A stretch of 64,000 nucleotides of DNA from positions 1-64,000 of the forward strand of contig JAFEMH010001353.1 of the NCBI GenBank assembly GCA_022495995.1, written 5' to 3'. Shown here one piece after another: positions 32,460-42,805 of this stretch. This DNA comes from Adenophora triphylla var. japonica. Lineage: Eukaryota; Streptophyta; Magnoliopsida; Asterales; Campanulaceae. Each line of letters starts with the position of its first letter. Positions within the stretch are counted from its first letter, which is position 1. The notes beneath the pieces were generated by a model. It was not told where the DNA came from and made no database searches. It saw nothing but the letters and a program-made list of their open reading frames with translations. The translations under genes and the position numbers were made by a program.

Positions 32460-33195
32460 CTATACTTTTAGATAGGGGAGAATCCAAATATAACGACGAG
32501 TATTCATGGATGGGCTCCAATCTGCTCCAAATAATATTTTCTCACTAGACTCATCAAGTAATCGTGGCTTGTTGTCGAAACAGGAATTGTAAAAGCATCC
32601 GTCTGCATAGTATATGCTGTTGGGCTTGCACATCGGAAACTCGCGAGTAGAGACAGAAAAAGAAGCAGTTTTCACTGACAGGAACAAAGCTTCTTCACCG
32701 ATTGTCCTTACTCGATCCCAACTAAGTGAAGAAGAAGAAGAAGAAGACGAAGACACTTTATAAACCTCGATTTTTCTATACCACCTAGGCCTTCTCATCG
32801 AATTTCTAGTACCGATCTTGTGACCCCGAGATACTAACAGAAGATCTCCCCCATGAGATTCCGCAAGCCGATATTCAGCTCGCTGTATCTGTCTATCGTC
32901 ACAAGGGCTATCAACAACTAGTTCGTAATTCCCAGTGGTAAAATCGATATTGAAAACATCGCCACCATAAAACAGGGCATACAAATTGCCTTTATAACAT
33001 ATAATATCATCAATATTATTATCATAAAGTCTAGGAAGATAGAGCATGTTCCAAGACACGTCGCCAGATTTCAAGCAGGTGAGCTTTAAAGCCACTCTAT
33101 CAATATCAAGGTAGAGTAGAACTACATGTACATGGTAAGTATGTTCTAAAAATCGTTCACCTAGTTTGTAATATCTTCTTTCTCTCTCCTCCCTC
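32460..33195 (-). pseudogene. DUF295 (KIB1-like) protein, 5'-truncated
   Basis: Minus strand. The frame is open from about 33195 (RYYKLGERFLEHTY, then LYLDIDRVALKLTCLKSGDV) to the stop at 32460, about 245 residues. It contains DIICYKGNLYALFYGGDVFN, VDSPCDDRQIQRAEYRLAES, HGGDLLLVSRGHKIG, a serine run (residues about 150-160) and a C-terminal CKPNSIYYADGCF and YIWILPYL. These are the second half of a DUF295 beta-propeller. No ATG in frame precedes the conserved part and no F-box is present, so it is a truncated gene or a pseudogene. It is only distantly similar to the DUF295 copies at 7442, 39146 and 41211. Confidence 0.75.
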
Positions 33196-34233
33196 TAATT
33201 ATTCCTCCTCTGTCTATGCCCTTGCTCCCCATTTCCAACAAATATTTCTGGTACCAACTAGGTATATACCCCCTTCCGTGTCATATTTGCCATTTTTGTT
33301 TTGTACCAAAAAGATAAGTCATATTTCCAAAATTGTGAGGTTAAAATAATTCAATTTCTGAAATTGACAAAAAGAGAAAGAAGAGGATGAGATGCAACCA
33401 ATAAGTAAATTTCATAAAGTTACATCTTATATATATATAATTAACATATGGTGTATCCTTCCCAGAAGGCTAGGAGCACAGGGCTTGTTACTCTGTTAGG
33501 TTACCGTATGCCTTTCACTAGAGAGGCCTGAGGTTATTCAGGAGAAGACAAAGTGCATATATACCAGACTCTTTTTTGTAGACTAGACAGTTTATGACAA
33601 CCTTAAAAAGTTTGCAAAGAGACGTAACATCTACACTAACCGGCATTACTCAATCATGCCTCAAAAAGGATGTAAATAAACTGATTCATTACTCGGGACA
33701 TAAGAAACTTACAAGCAAGAAGGAACAGGCACATCTGAAAATTGATATTCTTCCATGAGATGAGAGTCAATAGTAGCAGCACAAAATGGAACCCCATCAG
33801 ACCAAGTAACCAAGGTTCCTGGGAAAGAGCCGGAAAAAATCATGAGCATGGAACTATCTCATTGTAGCCAAAAGTAAATAAATAAAATTTGATGATATAA
33901 TGAGAAGTTAATAGAATGAATGACTCAAGTTGAGTCCTCCATTGAGCCCACTGCCGTGTGTTTCTCTGATTGTCATCTTCCTCCTACACAATTAGTGTCC
34001 TCATAATTGTTGTGTTTGTGTTATATTCAACGTTAATCAATTACTTTCTCTATGCAATCTTTGATAAAGTATTGTATATATATACACTTAAATCTTTTAG
34101 TTTGCGTAGGATATTATTATTATCTTTTCTATATTTGATAGTAATCTCTTCCATATTGTAATAGAGTAGGACTCTTGTAATTACAAAATATTTCTATTAA
34201 CTTCAAATGATCTCAAACAGCTCAAATCCAAGC
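33196..34233. other. Region without a convincing gene
   Basis: AT-rich. On the minus strand 33715-33815 reads GTLVTWSDGVPFCAATIDSH, LMEEYQFSDVPVPSCL after an AG acceptor (ttcccag); this looks like an exon of a plant gene that I cannot name. Nothing else is supported. Confidence 0.4.
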
Positions 34234-34440
34234 CCTTGTCGTCTCGATCCTCGATCAAGTTTACAATTGCAAAACTCAAACTAGACCTTGTCGTCTCGAT
34301 CCTCGATCAAGTTCACAATTGCAAAACTCAAACTAGAGAGGCGAGCTGGGGGGGCTCAGTAATAAGAAAGGGGGTACACAATATCACTAAGAAGGGGGTA
34401 CACAATATCACTAAGAAAGGGGTACACAGTATCACTAATG
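34234..34440. repeat. Two minisatellites at the left border of copy B
   Basis: A 52-base unit starting ccttgtcgtctcgatcctcg is present twice (34234-34285, 34286-34337), followed by a 24-25 base unit (aagaaagggggtacacaata plus tcact) present three times at 34362-34437. They lie just left of the LTR-like sequence of copy B. Confidence 0.85.
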
Positions 34441-35297
34441 GAGGAATTCTCCCTCTAGTAATAAATTACCTATCAAGTGCACTAGTTACCGCTATAGTAG
34501 TACGCACAAACAAGGGTCGAACCACAAATACTTGAAAAACAAGTTGATTAAAGCACTGATTTAAAGAGATAAGTAAATAAAAGAGGTTTTGGTTTGATTG
34601 ATTAAACTAATCTACGAATGCAGACATTAATAATTAAACTAAGAAAGCAATTAAAAAGCAAAGAATTAATCAGTTTAAAAAAGGGATTCACGGATTGGGT
34701 TTTACAAATACCTTCACTCTATGCTATGCTAATAATATAGGGATCAATCTTATACAAGAGTTCATTCACTAAATTAAGGATTAGAACGGTTTGGTATGCG
34801 ATTTGCAACCCTAATATTCCTTTTATGTTATACTTTATGCTAAGTCTATACAACATGCCAAGAATTCGTTAAGCACTCAAGAATGTACAAACCTAGATCC
34901 ATTGATTTTCGCTAAGTCCTCAATTAGATCTAATTATCAAAGTAGTGGTCGATATATAAATCACTCAAGTCAATGGCGCAATTTATACCCAATTGTTTAA
35001 GAATAAATGTATATCTTAACCTATAATTGAAACCCTAAAACAAGAATAACGACCTAGCTAATTAGGGAATCAAATCACGTGATCTAGACACCTAAGACTC
35101 CAAAACGACGACGCTCCTACTTAGTAAAACGAAGTTGTTACATCAACTGCAAACGACACCGTTCTAATTATTGACACTTACTACGTAATTCAACTCCAAC
35201 GGTCACCCCCAAATGGGAATGAACCCCAATTCATAACATTCTCCAACAAATCCTTGTCTCAAGGATTAAATTTTGGGAAATTGGCTGCAATTACCGA
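34441..35297 (-). mobile_element. Gypsy LTR-like fragment (copy B)
   Basis: Copy of 1-786 with its left end visible. On the minus strand the end resembles the 3' end of the Athila-type LTR at 10110-10211 (gttcgaccc, tactactatagc, gtgcactt, aagagggag-type phrases), so an LTR in minus orientation ends near 34441. A second frame of reference, TGTTATGAATTGGGG on the minus strand near 35240, may be the start of the chromovirus LTR. Confidence 0.6.
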
Positions 35298-37364
35298 TCA
35301 GTCCTCCCAAATGGCATCTTCAGACAACGATTTTGTCCACTGAATTAAGACCTGCGCAGCTGGTCGTCCATCCTTTTTTACTAGATGACGGTCCAAGATG
35401 GCTAATGGTTCCACCATAAATTTTCCTTCCTTATCAATGGCTGGCAAAGGAATAACATTTTCAGGTGCGTTCCCTTTCATTTTCTTCAATAGTGAAACAT
35501 GAAAAACTGGATGGATTTTGGCCTCATTAGGAAGATCCAGTTTATAAGCAACTTTTCCCACTCTATTCTGAATTTGATAGGGGCCATGAAACTTAAGAGA
35601 CAACTTCATATTCCTTCTCAAGGCTAAGGAAGTTTGTCTGTATGGCTGTAACTTCAAATAAACCCATTCCCCTTCTTGGAATTCCCTTTCACTTCTGGCC
35701 TCATCTGCATTTTGTTTCATTCTTGCTTGAGCCTCTTGCAATGACTCCTTCAGCACTCTTATTTGCTTGTCCCTCTCTTGTAAAAATCCATTCGCATCAT
35801 CAACTCTTGAATATTGCTCATGTTGGAAGAGTGATTAGGGAGAAGGGTAACCATAGAGTACTTCAAAGGGTGTTTTTTTAAGAGTTGAGAGGTAATTACT
35901 ATTATACCACCACTCTGCAAATGGTAACCATTGTGCCCATTCCTTAGGCTTCACACTTGTGGTAATTCTCAGATATTGCTCTAGGCATCTGTTCAACTTT
36001 TCTGTTTGCCTATCAGTTTGGGGATGATTAGTTGTGCTAAGATGAAGTGTTGTCCCCATTAACTGGAATAGACTCTAACAAAATTGATTGAGAAACATCT
36101 TGACTCTTTCTGAGATTATGGTAACCGGTAGACCATGAAGTTTATAGACATGATTGAAGAAGGCCTCGGCTACTTGATAGGCTGTGAAAGGATGTTTGAG
36201 GGGTATGAAGTGATCATATTTTGTAAGCCTATCCACCACCAACAACACATTGTCCTATTGGCCAGAAATAGGAAGCCTTTCCACAAAATCCCTAGGAATG
36301 TCTGCCCAAGATTGGTTTGGAATGGGGAGGGGTTCCAGAAGGCTTGAAGGGTGTATATTTTCAGTTTTTTGTTGTTGGCAAACCATGCAAGGTTCAATAA
36401 ACCTTTTCACATCAGCTCTCAAGGTTGGTCAGAAAAATATTGATCAATTCTCTGAAATGTACCTTGAATACCTGAATGTCCCCCTAATGGTGAAGTATGC
36501 AACTCGGTGAAGATTTTCTGCCTCAAATCAGTATTCCTACCCACATATATTTTCCCATTCTTTCTGACCATTCCATTAGTGAAGGTGTATTCCTCATATT
36601 CCTTAGGAGAAATAATAATTCCGTCCATTATTTCTTATTATTTTCGGGTCATTCTCCATACTCTCCAAAACTTGTAACACCCATTCTGGTTGTACTATGG
36701 ATAAAGCCTTACATTGCACTTCCTTGCTCTCTTCAAACTGCCTAGATAAGGCATCAACTACTTTATTTTCCACTCCTTTCTTATAACTGTTTGAGTAATC
36801 AAAGCCTAACAACTTGGAAATCCATCTTTGCTGCAATCCACCTGTTACCCTTTGCTCCATTAGATGTTTGAGACTTTCATGATCTGTCTTGATTCAAAAG
36901 TGGTGGCCAAAAATTTAGTACTTTCATATTTCCACAACATAAATGATAGCCATAAATTCTTTCTCATATATGGATATCCCCAAATGCCTTGGAAAAATTT
37001 CCTTACTAAGGAATGCTATAGGTCTTCCCCCTTGCATTAGAACTGTCCCAATACCATTAAAGCATGCATTAGCCTTCAAAATGATCTCCTTCGTGAAATC
37101 TGGCACGACACGGACAGGTGCAGTTGACATAGCCTTCTTTAGTAGATCAAAATCTTTCTCAGCTTCTTCATTCCATGAGGACCCTCCTTTCTGTAACAAC
37201 TTAGTTAAAGGCTTGCTTATAAGGCCATAGTGCCTTATGAACTTCCTATAGTACAATGTTAATCCCAGGAAACCTCTTAATCCTTTAAAAATAACACTTA
37301 TAGGGGTGGGCCATTTGGTCATGCTGTCAATTTTGCTAGGTTCAGTAGCTACCCCTTGACCACT
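35298..37364 (-). pseudogene. Ty3/gypsy chromovirus pol fragment (copy B)
   Basis: Minus strand, in coding order. RT C-terminus and RNase H start are 36924-37322 (GLRGFLGLTLYYRKFIRHYG, ILKANACFNGIGTVLMQ). RNase H end is 36603-36860 (GGLQQRWISKLLGFDY, VVDALSRQ). The H2C2 zinc-binding start of integrase is 36419-36628 (LHTSPLGGHSGIQGTFQRID). The integrase core is 35835-36397 (TTLHLSTTNHPQTDRQTEKL). The integrase C-terminus with chromodomain is 35298-35756 (LKFHGPYQIQNRVGKVAYKL, HPVFHVSLLKKM, AILDRHLVKKDGRPAAQVLI, QWTKSLSEDAIWED). Gag, protease and most of RT are missing because TERC sequence begins at 37365. Frames are split by several shifts. Confidence 0.9.
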
Positions 37365-38697
37365 AAGATATAAGTTTCGAGGATGGAAACCTTAAAGTGC
37401 ATAGGTTTAGCTAGCACCTTAATTTTAGATAATGCAATCAAAGCATTTCACAAGTGCAAGGTTGAAAAGAGTAATGTGCAAAGCTGTTTATTGCCGCTGG
37501 TAATGTGCATAAGGAGTGCACCAGGCCTAGAAATTCCACTGTGTGGAAATACAAGCCTTAGAACTAAACCACTCAAAAGGCAATGGCTTTAAGTTGGAAC
37601 TCGAGTTTCAATATCGCCATCCTTTTTCTTGTACTCCCTCCATCCTTAATTGAATGTCCAAATTTCATTTTAAAACTCTGAAAATGTGAAAATGTGTGCT
37701 TTTTTTACATTCATAAGGCAAAGATCCATAATTATTCTTGTAGTCCACTTTCTAAACATTTAGTTTAACGATAATAAAAATGAATAGCGAAAAAAAAAGG
37801 TAAAAAAAAGGTTAAGGTTAAGGGCAAATTTATCACTCTTCCTTGGTGTTTCTTTTATTGGTTAAGAAAGTATCGTGACCATCTAAGGCAATTTTCTGTA
37901 AGTTTTTCTCCCGATGGAGCTCCATTCATGTCTCGACTTTGATCACACTTTTCCAGTAAATATGTTCCCAGAAATTGGTTCACTAAACCTACCCTGGAGC
38001 TACTACTCCGATTAATGCAACTTCCTCTACTTTCTATAAGCAACTTCATATCCCTCTCTCATTTCCCAATCAAAATTTATTGCGTAGTCATGGAAGTGTT
38101 CAAGACCCGGTACTCCCAGGTCTAAACCTTCAATTCTATTAAAAACCTCACTAGTAAACTTCTTTTTTTGGTTCTACAATGCTTTTCCTAGTTCATCAAA
38201 GGAGACTCTGTCTGGTTGGACAAAGATATCCTCCTCGTTACTGCTTCACACTAGTACACAAGCTATATTCAAATGTAATTGGCATAGAAATCCACAACAA
38301 CCCAAAAGTTTGCGAATTATTTATTAAATTTACTTAGCAGTTAGCACTTTCATTTGGCTTTATGTGAGCTTAATATTTACTTTTATTTTCAAAGATCTCT
38401 TAAAGGCAACGCCAACATCAAGAACCATAAATTGTCACCTGTGGTATATGATCCTTCTTCTTGTTCAATCCCTTTCCAACTGACGATTGATAAACGACGC
38501 GTCAATCTATGACGACACCCAACTGCAATCCAAATCAGAAAGAATCAATCTTTACTCCATATGAACATCCACATATGTGTATACAATTACACGCACACAC
38601 ACTCAATCTTTACTCCATACGAACATCCACATATATGCATACAATAACACATACACAGACATAAAATTACCTGAAAAGAGGATGGGTTTGTCCTACC
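37365..38697 (-). pseudogene. TERC 5' gene fragment in reverse orientation (copy B)
   Basis: Same content as 5664-6992: end of TERC exon 1, intron 1, exon 2 (about 38437-38520, 84 bases as in the real gene) and part of intron 2, antisense to the plus strand. It includes the roughly 320-base segment that the intact gene lacks. The boundaries are identical to copy A, so the fusion with the gypsy fragment happened once, before the segment was duplicated. Confidence 0.85.
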
Positions 38698-39145
38698 AAC
38701 ACCACTATATGTTGAGTCTCTCATCTTCAACCATAAAATGACCATCCCACTTAAATATACCATTGCGTATCAGAGCTCAGTGAAAACTGTCGTTCTAGCG
38801 ACAGTTTCTCTATCACATAGGTGGTGTAATGTCCCATTTCTGTTCTTGTATGTATAATGTAGAGCACTTTTCTCTCTGTGTAATCTTCTTGTATGTATAA
38901 TAAAGATAATTCACCTATCAAAAAGAATCAGTTAACATATGAAAGAGGCAAATCAGCACTGCACTTGAAAGAAAAACTTAAGCAAGAAAACAAATGATAT
39001 AAAACAGAAGAGAAAAAATTAACAAATCAAGGAATCTATTAACTTTTCAAATTTTGATTGTCATATATTAATCAAATCACTATCCACTTCCCCTGGCAAA
39101 AGATTATAAGATGAAGGTAAAAGTACACATGCAACTTTAAACAAT

Positions 39146-39800
39146 TTATGTTTCGTAAGGGTAAGGGTAAACGGGTTCTATCCACATTGCCGCAACAACG
39201 GCATGATCTCCGTCAGCGTCATCATCGCTCCAACCTTGAATATCAACCATTTTTCCGGGTAAGTAGATGTGATTCTTTTGAAGTATGGAAAATCTGAGAG
39301 TAAAGACGGACATGAAAAATTGCTTCGACAAGAATATAGCTTCTGTCCCAATTTGACGAATTTGCTTCCATTGGCGCCCGCCTTTTATCTCACTAATAGT
39401 GTAAACCTTGATTAACGACTCTGTTTCCTCCCATCTGATCATCAACAAGTTCCCACATGATACAACGAGGTGTGGATTGCCTGAGGCAGTAGTGTGATTC
39501 TGCCTAAGAAAAACTTCACATGTCCGGGAATCATTCATTACGTCCACAAACTTCATGTTTCCTCAGAAATCGACAACATAAACACTTCCTTGATAAAAAA
39601 TCAAGTCTGGCGTAATCCATACTCAAATCGATCAAGGTCCACCGCATGCTCCAAATCTAAGATGTCCCAGCTTGAATGATATATCGACATAAATGCAAAG
39701 CAACAACAAATTGTTCGTTTTCATTCCACGTGAATCTTGCTTTGTCTACATTGATTATCTCTGTCTTTACGGACATGAGCCGAAAGTCTATTAATCACTC
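39146..39800 (-). pseudogene. DUF295 C-terminal fragment, copy B left arm
   Basis: Minus strand. A 136-residue frame (39146-39556) runs from MKFVDVMNDSRTCEVF to AAMWIEPVYPYPYET, with RWEETESLIKVYTI and IFLSKQFFMSVFTLRF, the second half of a DUF295/KIB1-like beta-propeller. Upstream the reading continues as IFYQGSVYVVDFSGN without a stop (codon GGA where copy A has TGA and the right arm TAA), but a one-base deletion near 39605 breaks the link to SGVINRLS. This is the least damaged of the minus-strand copies. Confidence 0.8.
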
Positions 39801-40018
39801 CCGACAAACGAGTAAGTACACTATTTCTTTCTTTCTGTCTAACTTTCCAGATGTAAAGTGTGTATGTGCTTTCACCTTCTTGTTCTACACACAAACACTT
39901 AATTATGTGCAGTCTGATGTTCAACTTAGTACCTTCGAAGGAATCGGCGCTGCTGAATTATGTGCATTTGATTTTAAGAGGATCGTAAACTAATTTGGAA
40001 TTGAAATTAATCTGTAGG

Positions 40019-40404
40019 TAGCCAGAAATTGGCATTTACTTCCAAATGATGTGCTCTGCGCTGTGGTTGATAGTATTACCAATCTTCAAGACTTCACAAC
40101 ATTTTCCTCCGTGTCCGTGCTATTGAATTCTGTTGCGTTCACTCTCTATGAAAACACTCCAGTACGTCGGAGGCATTTAACAAATATTTTTACTAACAAA
40201 CTTCCTTTGTTGCTGACCAGAAAGAGTAGAAACATAATAAATATGAGCAGCGCAACTGAGCAAGGCTTAAATGTTAACCTTGAGATTCCTGGAATTTTTC
40301 GAAAGTTTAAATGGGTCAGGAGCAGTAAAGGGTGGATTTTCTGTGTACATTACGCTGATATAATGATCTTTAACCCACGGAGACTTCTCTCACGAATGGG
40401 TTAA
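40019..40404 (+). pseudogene. F-box exon of an F-box/DUF295 gene, left arm
   Basis: Plus strand, after an intron-like AG (ctgtag). It encodes RNWHLLPNDVLCAVVDSITN and LQDFTTFSSVSVLLNSVAF (F-box), VRRRHLTNIFTNKLPLLLT, then LNVNLEIPGIFRKFKWV and RSSKGWIFCVHYADIMIFNP, the first propeller blade of DUF295 proteins. At the last residue the frame runs into the palindrome centre and ends with an artificial tail RRLLSRMG. Across the palindrome it has the right order and strand relative to the DUF295 C-terminus at 40957-41621, but inverted F-box sequence lies between. Confidence 0.75.
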
Positions 40405-40755
40405 AGATCATTATATCAGCGTAATGCATACGTAAAATCCACCTTTACCGCTGCGACCCATTTAAACTTTCGAAAATTCCAGAATCTCAAGGTTAACATT
40501 TAAGCTCGCTTCAGCCGCGCTCATATTTATTATGTTTCTACTCTTTCTGGTCAGCAACAAAGGAAGTTTGTTAGTAAAAATATTTGTTAAATGCCTCCGA
40601 CGTACTGGAGTGTTTTCATAGAGAGTGAACGCAACAGAATTCAATAGCACGGACACGGAGGAAAATGTTGTGAAGTCTTGAAGATTGGTAATACTATCAA
40701 CCACAGCGCAGAGCACATCATTTGGAAGTAAATGCCAATTTCTGGCTACCTACAG
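40397..40755 (-). pseudogene. F-box exon, right arm (inverted copy)
   Basis: Inverse complement of 40019-40377, encoding on the minus strand the same LCAVVDSITNLQDFTTFSSV segment and LPLLLTRKSRNIINM. A base change and an indel near 40470-40510 break the frame after NVNLEI. It points to the minus-strand DUF295 fragment in the left arm. Confidence 0.75.
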
Positions 40756-40956
40756 ATTAATTTCAATTCCAAATTAGTTTACGATCCTCTTAAAATCAAA
40801 TGCACATAATTCAGCAGCGCCGATTCCTTCGAAGGTACTAAGTTGAACATCAGACTGCACATAATTAAGTGTTTGTGTGTAGAACAAGAAGGTGAAAGCA
40901 CATACACACTTTACATCCGGTAAAGTTAAACAGAGAAAGAAATAGTGTACTTACTC

Positions 40957-41621
40957 GTTTGTCGGGAGTGATTAATAGACTTCCGAAGCTTTGTCCAAAA
41001 AGACAAATAATCAATGTAGACAAAGCAGTATTCACGTGGAATGAAAACGAATATTTTGTTGTTGCTGCATTTATTGTTGATATATCATTCAAGTTGGGAC
41101 ATCTTAGATTTGGAGCTGTGCAGTGGACCTTGATCGATTTGAGTATGAATTCTGCTTCAGACTTGATTTTTTATCAATAAAGTGTTTATGTTGTCGATTT
41201 CTCGGGAAACATGAAGTTTGTGGACGTAATGAATGATTCCCGGACATGTGAAGTTTTTCTTAGGCAGAATCACACTACCGCCTCGGGCAATCCACACCTC
41301 GTTGTATCACGTGGGAACTTGTTGATGATCAGATGGGAGGAAACAGAGTCATCAATCAAGGTTTACACTATTATTGAGATAAAAGGCGGGCGCCAATGGA
41401 AACAAATTCGTCAAATTGGAACAAAAGCTATATTCTTGTCGAAGCAATTTTCCATGTTCGTCTTTACTCTCAGATTTCCCATACTTCAAAAGAATCACAT
41501 CTACTTACCCGGAAAAATGGTTGATATTCAAGGTTGGAGCGATGATGACGATGACGGAGATCATGCCATTGTTGCGGCAATGTGGATAGAACCCGTTTAC
41601 CCTTACCCTTACGAAGCATAA
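40957..41621 (+). pseudogene. DUF295 C-terminal fragment, right arm
   Basis: Plus strand. 40957-41180 encodes SGVINRLPKLCPKRQIINVD, AVFTWNENEYFVVAAFIVD and LRFGAVQWTLIDLSMNSA, then DLIFYQ and TAA (41178-41180). The same frame continues at once with SVYVVDFSGN and the 136-residue block MKFVDVMNDSRTCEVF to AAMWIEPVYPYPYEA (41211-41621). One stop codon is thus the only break in about 220 residues, making this the best preserved DUF295 C-terminal copy. It lacks an F-box in direct continuity. Confidence 0.8.
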
Positions 41622-41898
41622 ATTGTTTAAAGTTGCATGTGTACTTTTACCTTCATCTTAGAATCTTTTGCCGGGGGAAGTGGATAGTGATTTCATTGAT
41701 TTGATTAATATCTAACAATCAAAATTTGAAAAGTTAATAGATTCCTTGATTTGTTAATTTTTTCTCTTCTGTTTTCTAGCATTTGTTTTCTTGCTTAAGC
41801 TTTTCTTTCAAGTGCAGTGCTGATTTGCCTCTTTCATATGTTAACTGATTCTTTTTGATAAGTGAATTATCTTTATTATACATACAAGAAGATTACAC

Positions 41899-42225
41899 AG
41901 AGGAAAATGTTGTGAAGTCTTGAAGATTGGTAATACTATCAACCACAGCGCAGAGCACATCATTTGGAAGTAAATGTCAATTTCTGGCCACCTGCAGAGT
42001 AATTTCAATTCCAAATTAGTTTACGATCCTCTTAAAATCAAAATGCACATAATTCAGCGGTGCCGGTTCCTTCGAAGGTACTAAGTTGAACATCAGACTG
42101 CACATAATTAAGTGTTCGTGTGTAGAGCAAGAAGGTGAAAGCACAATACACACTTTACATCCGGTAAAGTTAAACAGAGAAAGAAACATTGTATTTATTC
42201 GTTTATCTGTCGGGAGTGATTGTAG
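41899..42225 (-). repeat. Partial extra copy of the F-box flank
   Basis: Direct repeat of 40660-40978 with few differences, from gaggaaaatgttgtgaag to gtcgggagtgatt. It contains the beginning of the F-box exon on the minus strand and the DUF295-side flank. It joins the palindrome end through the short shared stretch cacagaggaaaa. Confidence 0.85.
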
Positions 42226-42289
42226 AATTAGGTAGCTCACCCAAATGATTTGCTAGAGGAAGAAAGAGAGAGTCAGGCTTTATTAGAAA

Positions 42290-42330
42290 CTAGTTTAACA
42301 CCCGTGCGTTAAACACGCATGGACAAGATA
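42290..42330 (-). mobile_element. Helitron-like 3' terminus
   Basis: On the minus strand: an imperfect hairpin CCATGCG...CGCACGG (6 of 7 pairs), about ten bases, then CTAG followed by T, the usual 3' end of plant Helitrons inserted between A and T. The element would extend to the right. A 5' TC end could not be located, so the extent is unknown. Confidence 0.5.
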
Positions 42331-42401
42331 CTTTGACAAAAGATTTAAACAAATCAAAGAAAGTATGAAGATTAATTTAAGAAAATAAATTTTTAAGGCA
42401 A

Positions 42402-42770
42402 TTAATTCAAGAAAAATATAATGCCATTATTATCATCATGAAAAATCATTTCATCATAAAAAAGAAAAAGAAACTCACAAACTTCAATATCGCTGCTGCA
42501 GAACTCATCGTTCCGTCCAAGGCAGGGGCAAAGGCTGGAATCCCATTGAGCTCGGGTAGGCGTCATCGCCCCCGGATGCCCATCAGCTGGCCAACGACAG
42601 GAGGCAGCGACGTGGGTATCGGCCGGAAACGACTGTTTGACCGGCGAGGCAGCTGGCGACGGTGGTGGAGCTGTCGGAGGAGCGGGAATCGGGATTGGAT
42701 TTGTTTTCTTTATCTCATCGGATTGTTCTTGCCTGGGCAAAAGTGGATTTGATTCCCCGGGATCCGCCAT
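42402..42770 (-). pseudogene. Captured first-exon-like fragment, gene not recognised
   Basis: A 122-residue minus frame starting MADPGESNPLLPRQEQSDEI. It is proline-rich at residues 25-45 (PIPIPAPPTAPPPSP) and changes to lysine- and AT-rich sequence near the end. High GC and an ordinary N-terminus suggest the first coding exon of a host gene captured by the Helitron-like element whose end is at 42290. I do not recognise the family. Confidence 0.45.
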
Positions 42771-42805
42771 TTTGACGAATCAAAGAAATCTTTTGAAGAA
42801 ATTCA

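Larger units (their letters stand above)
38869..41905. repeat. Palindrome of about 3 kb with 19-bp spacer
   Basis: Left arm 38869-40377 and right arm 40397-41905 are inverse complements with a few percent difference; the spacer is 40378-40396. Each arm holds one DUF295 C-terminal fragment, pointing outward, and one F-box exon, pointing to the centre. At the centre gatctttaaccca faces tgggttaaagatc. A transcript across the centre would fold into a hairpin of about 1.5 kb. The right arm ends at 41905 in a cacagagg-type stretch that also starts the partial copy which follows. Confidence 0.92.
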
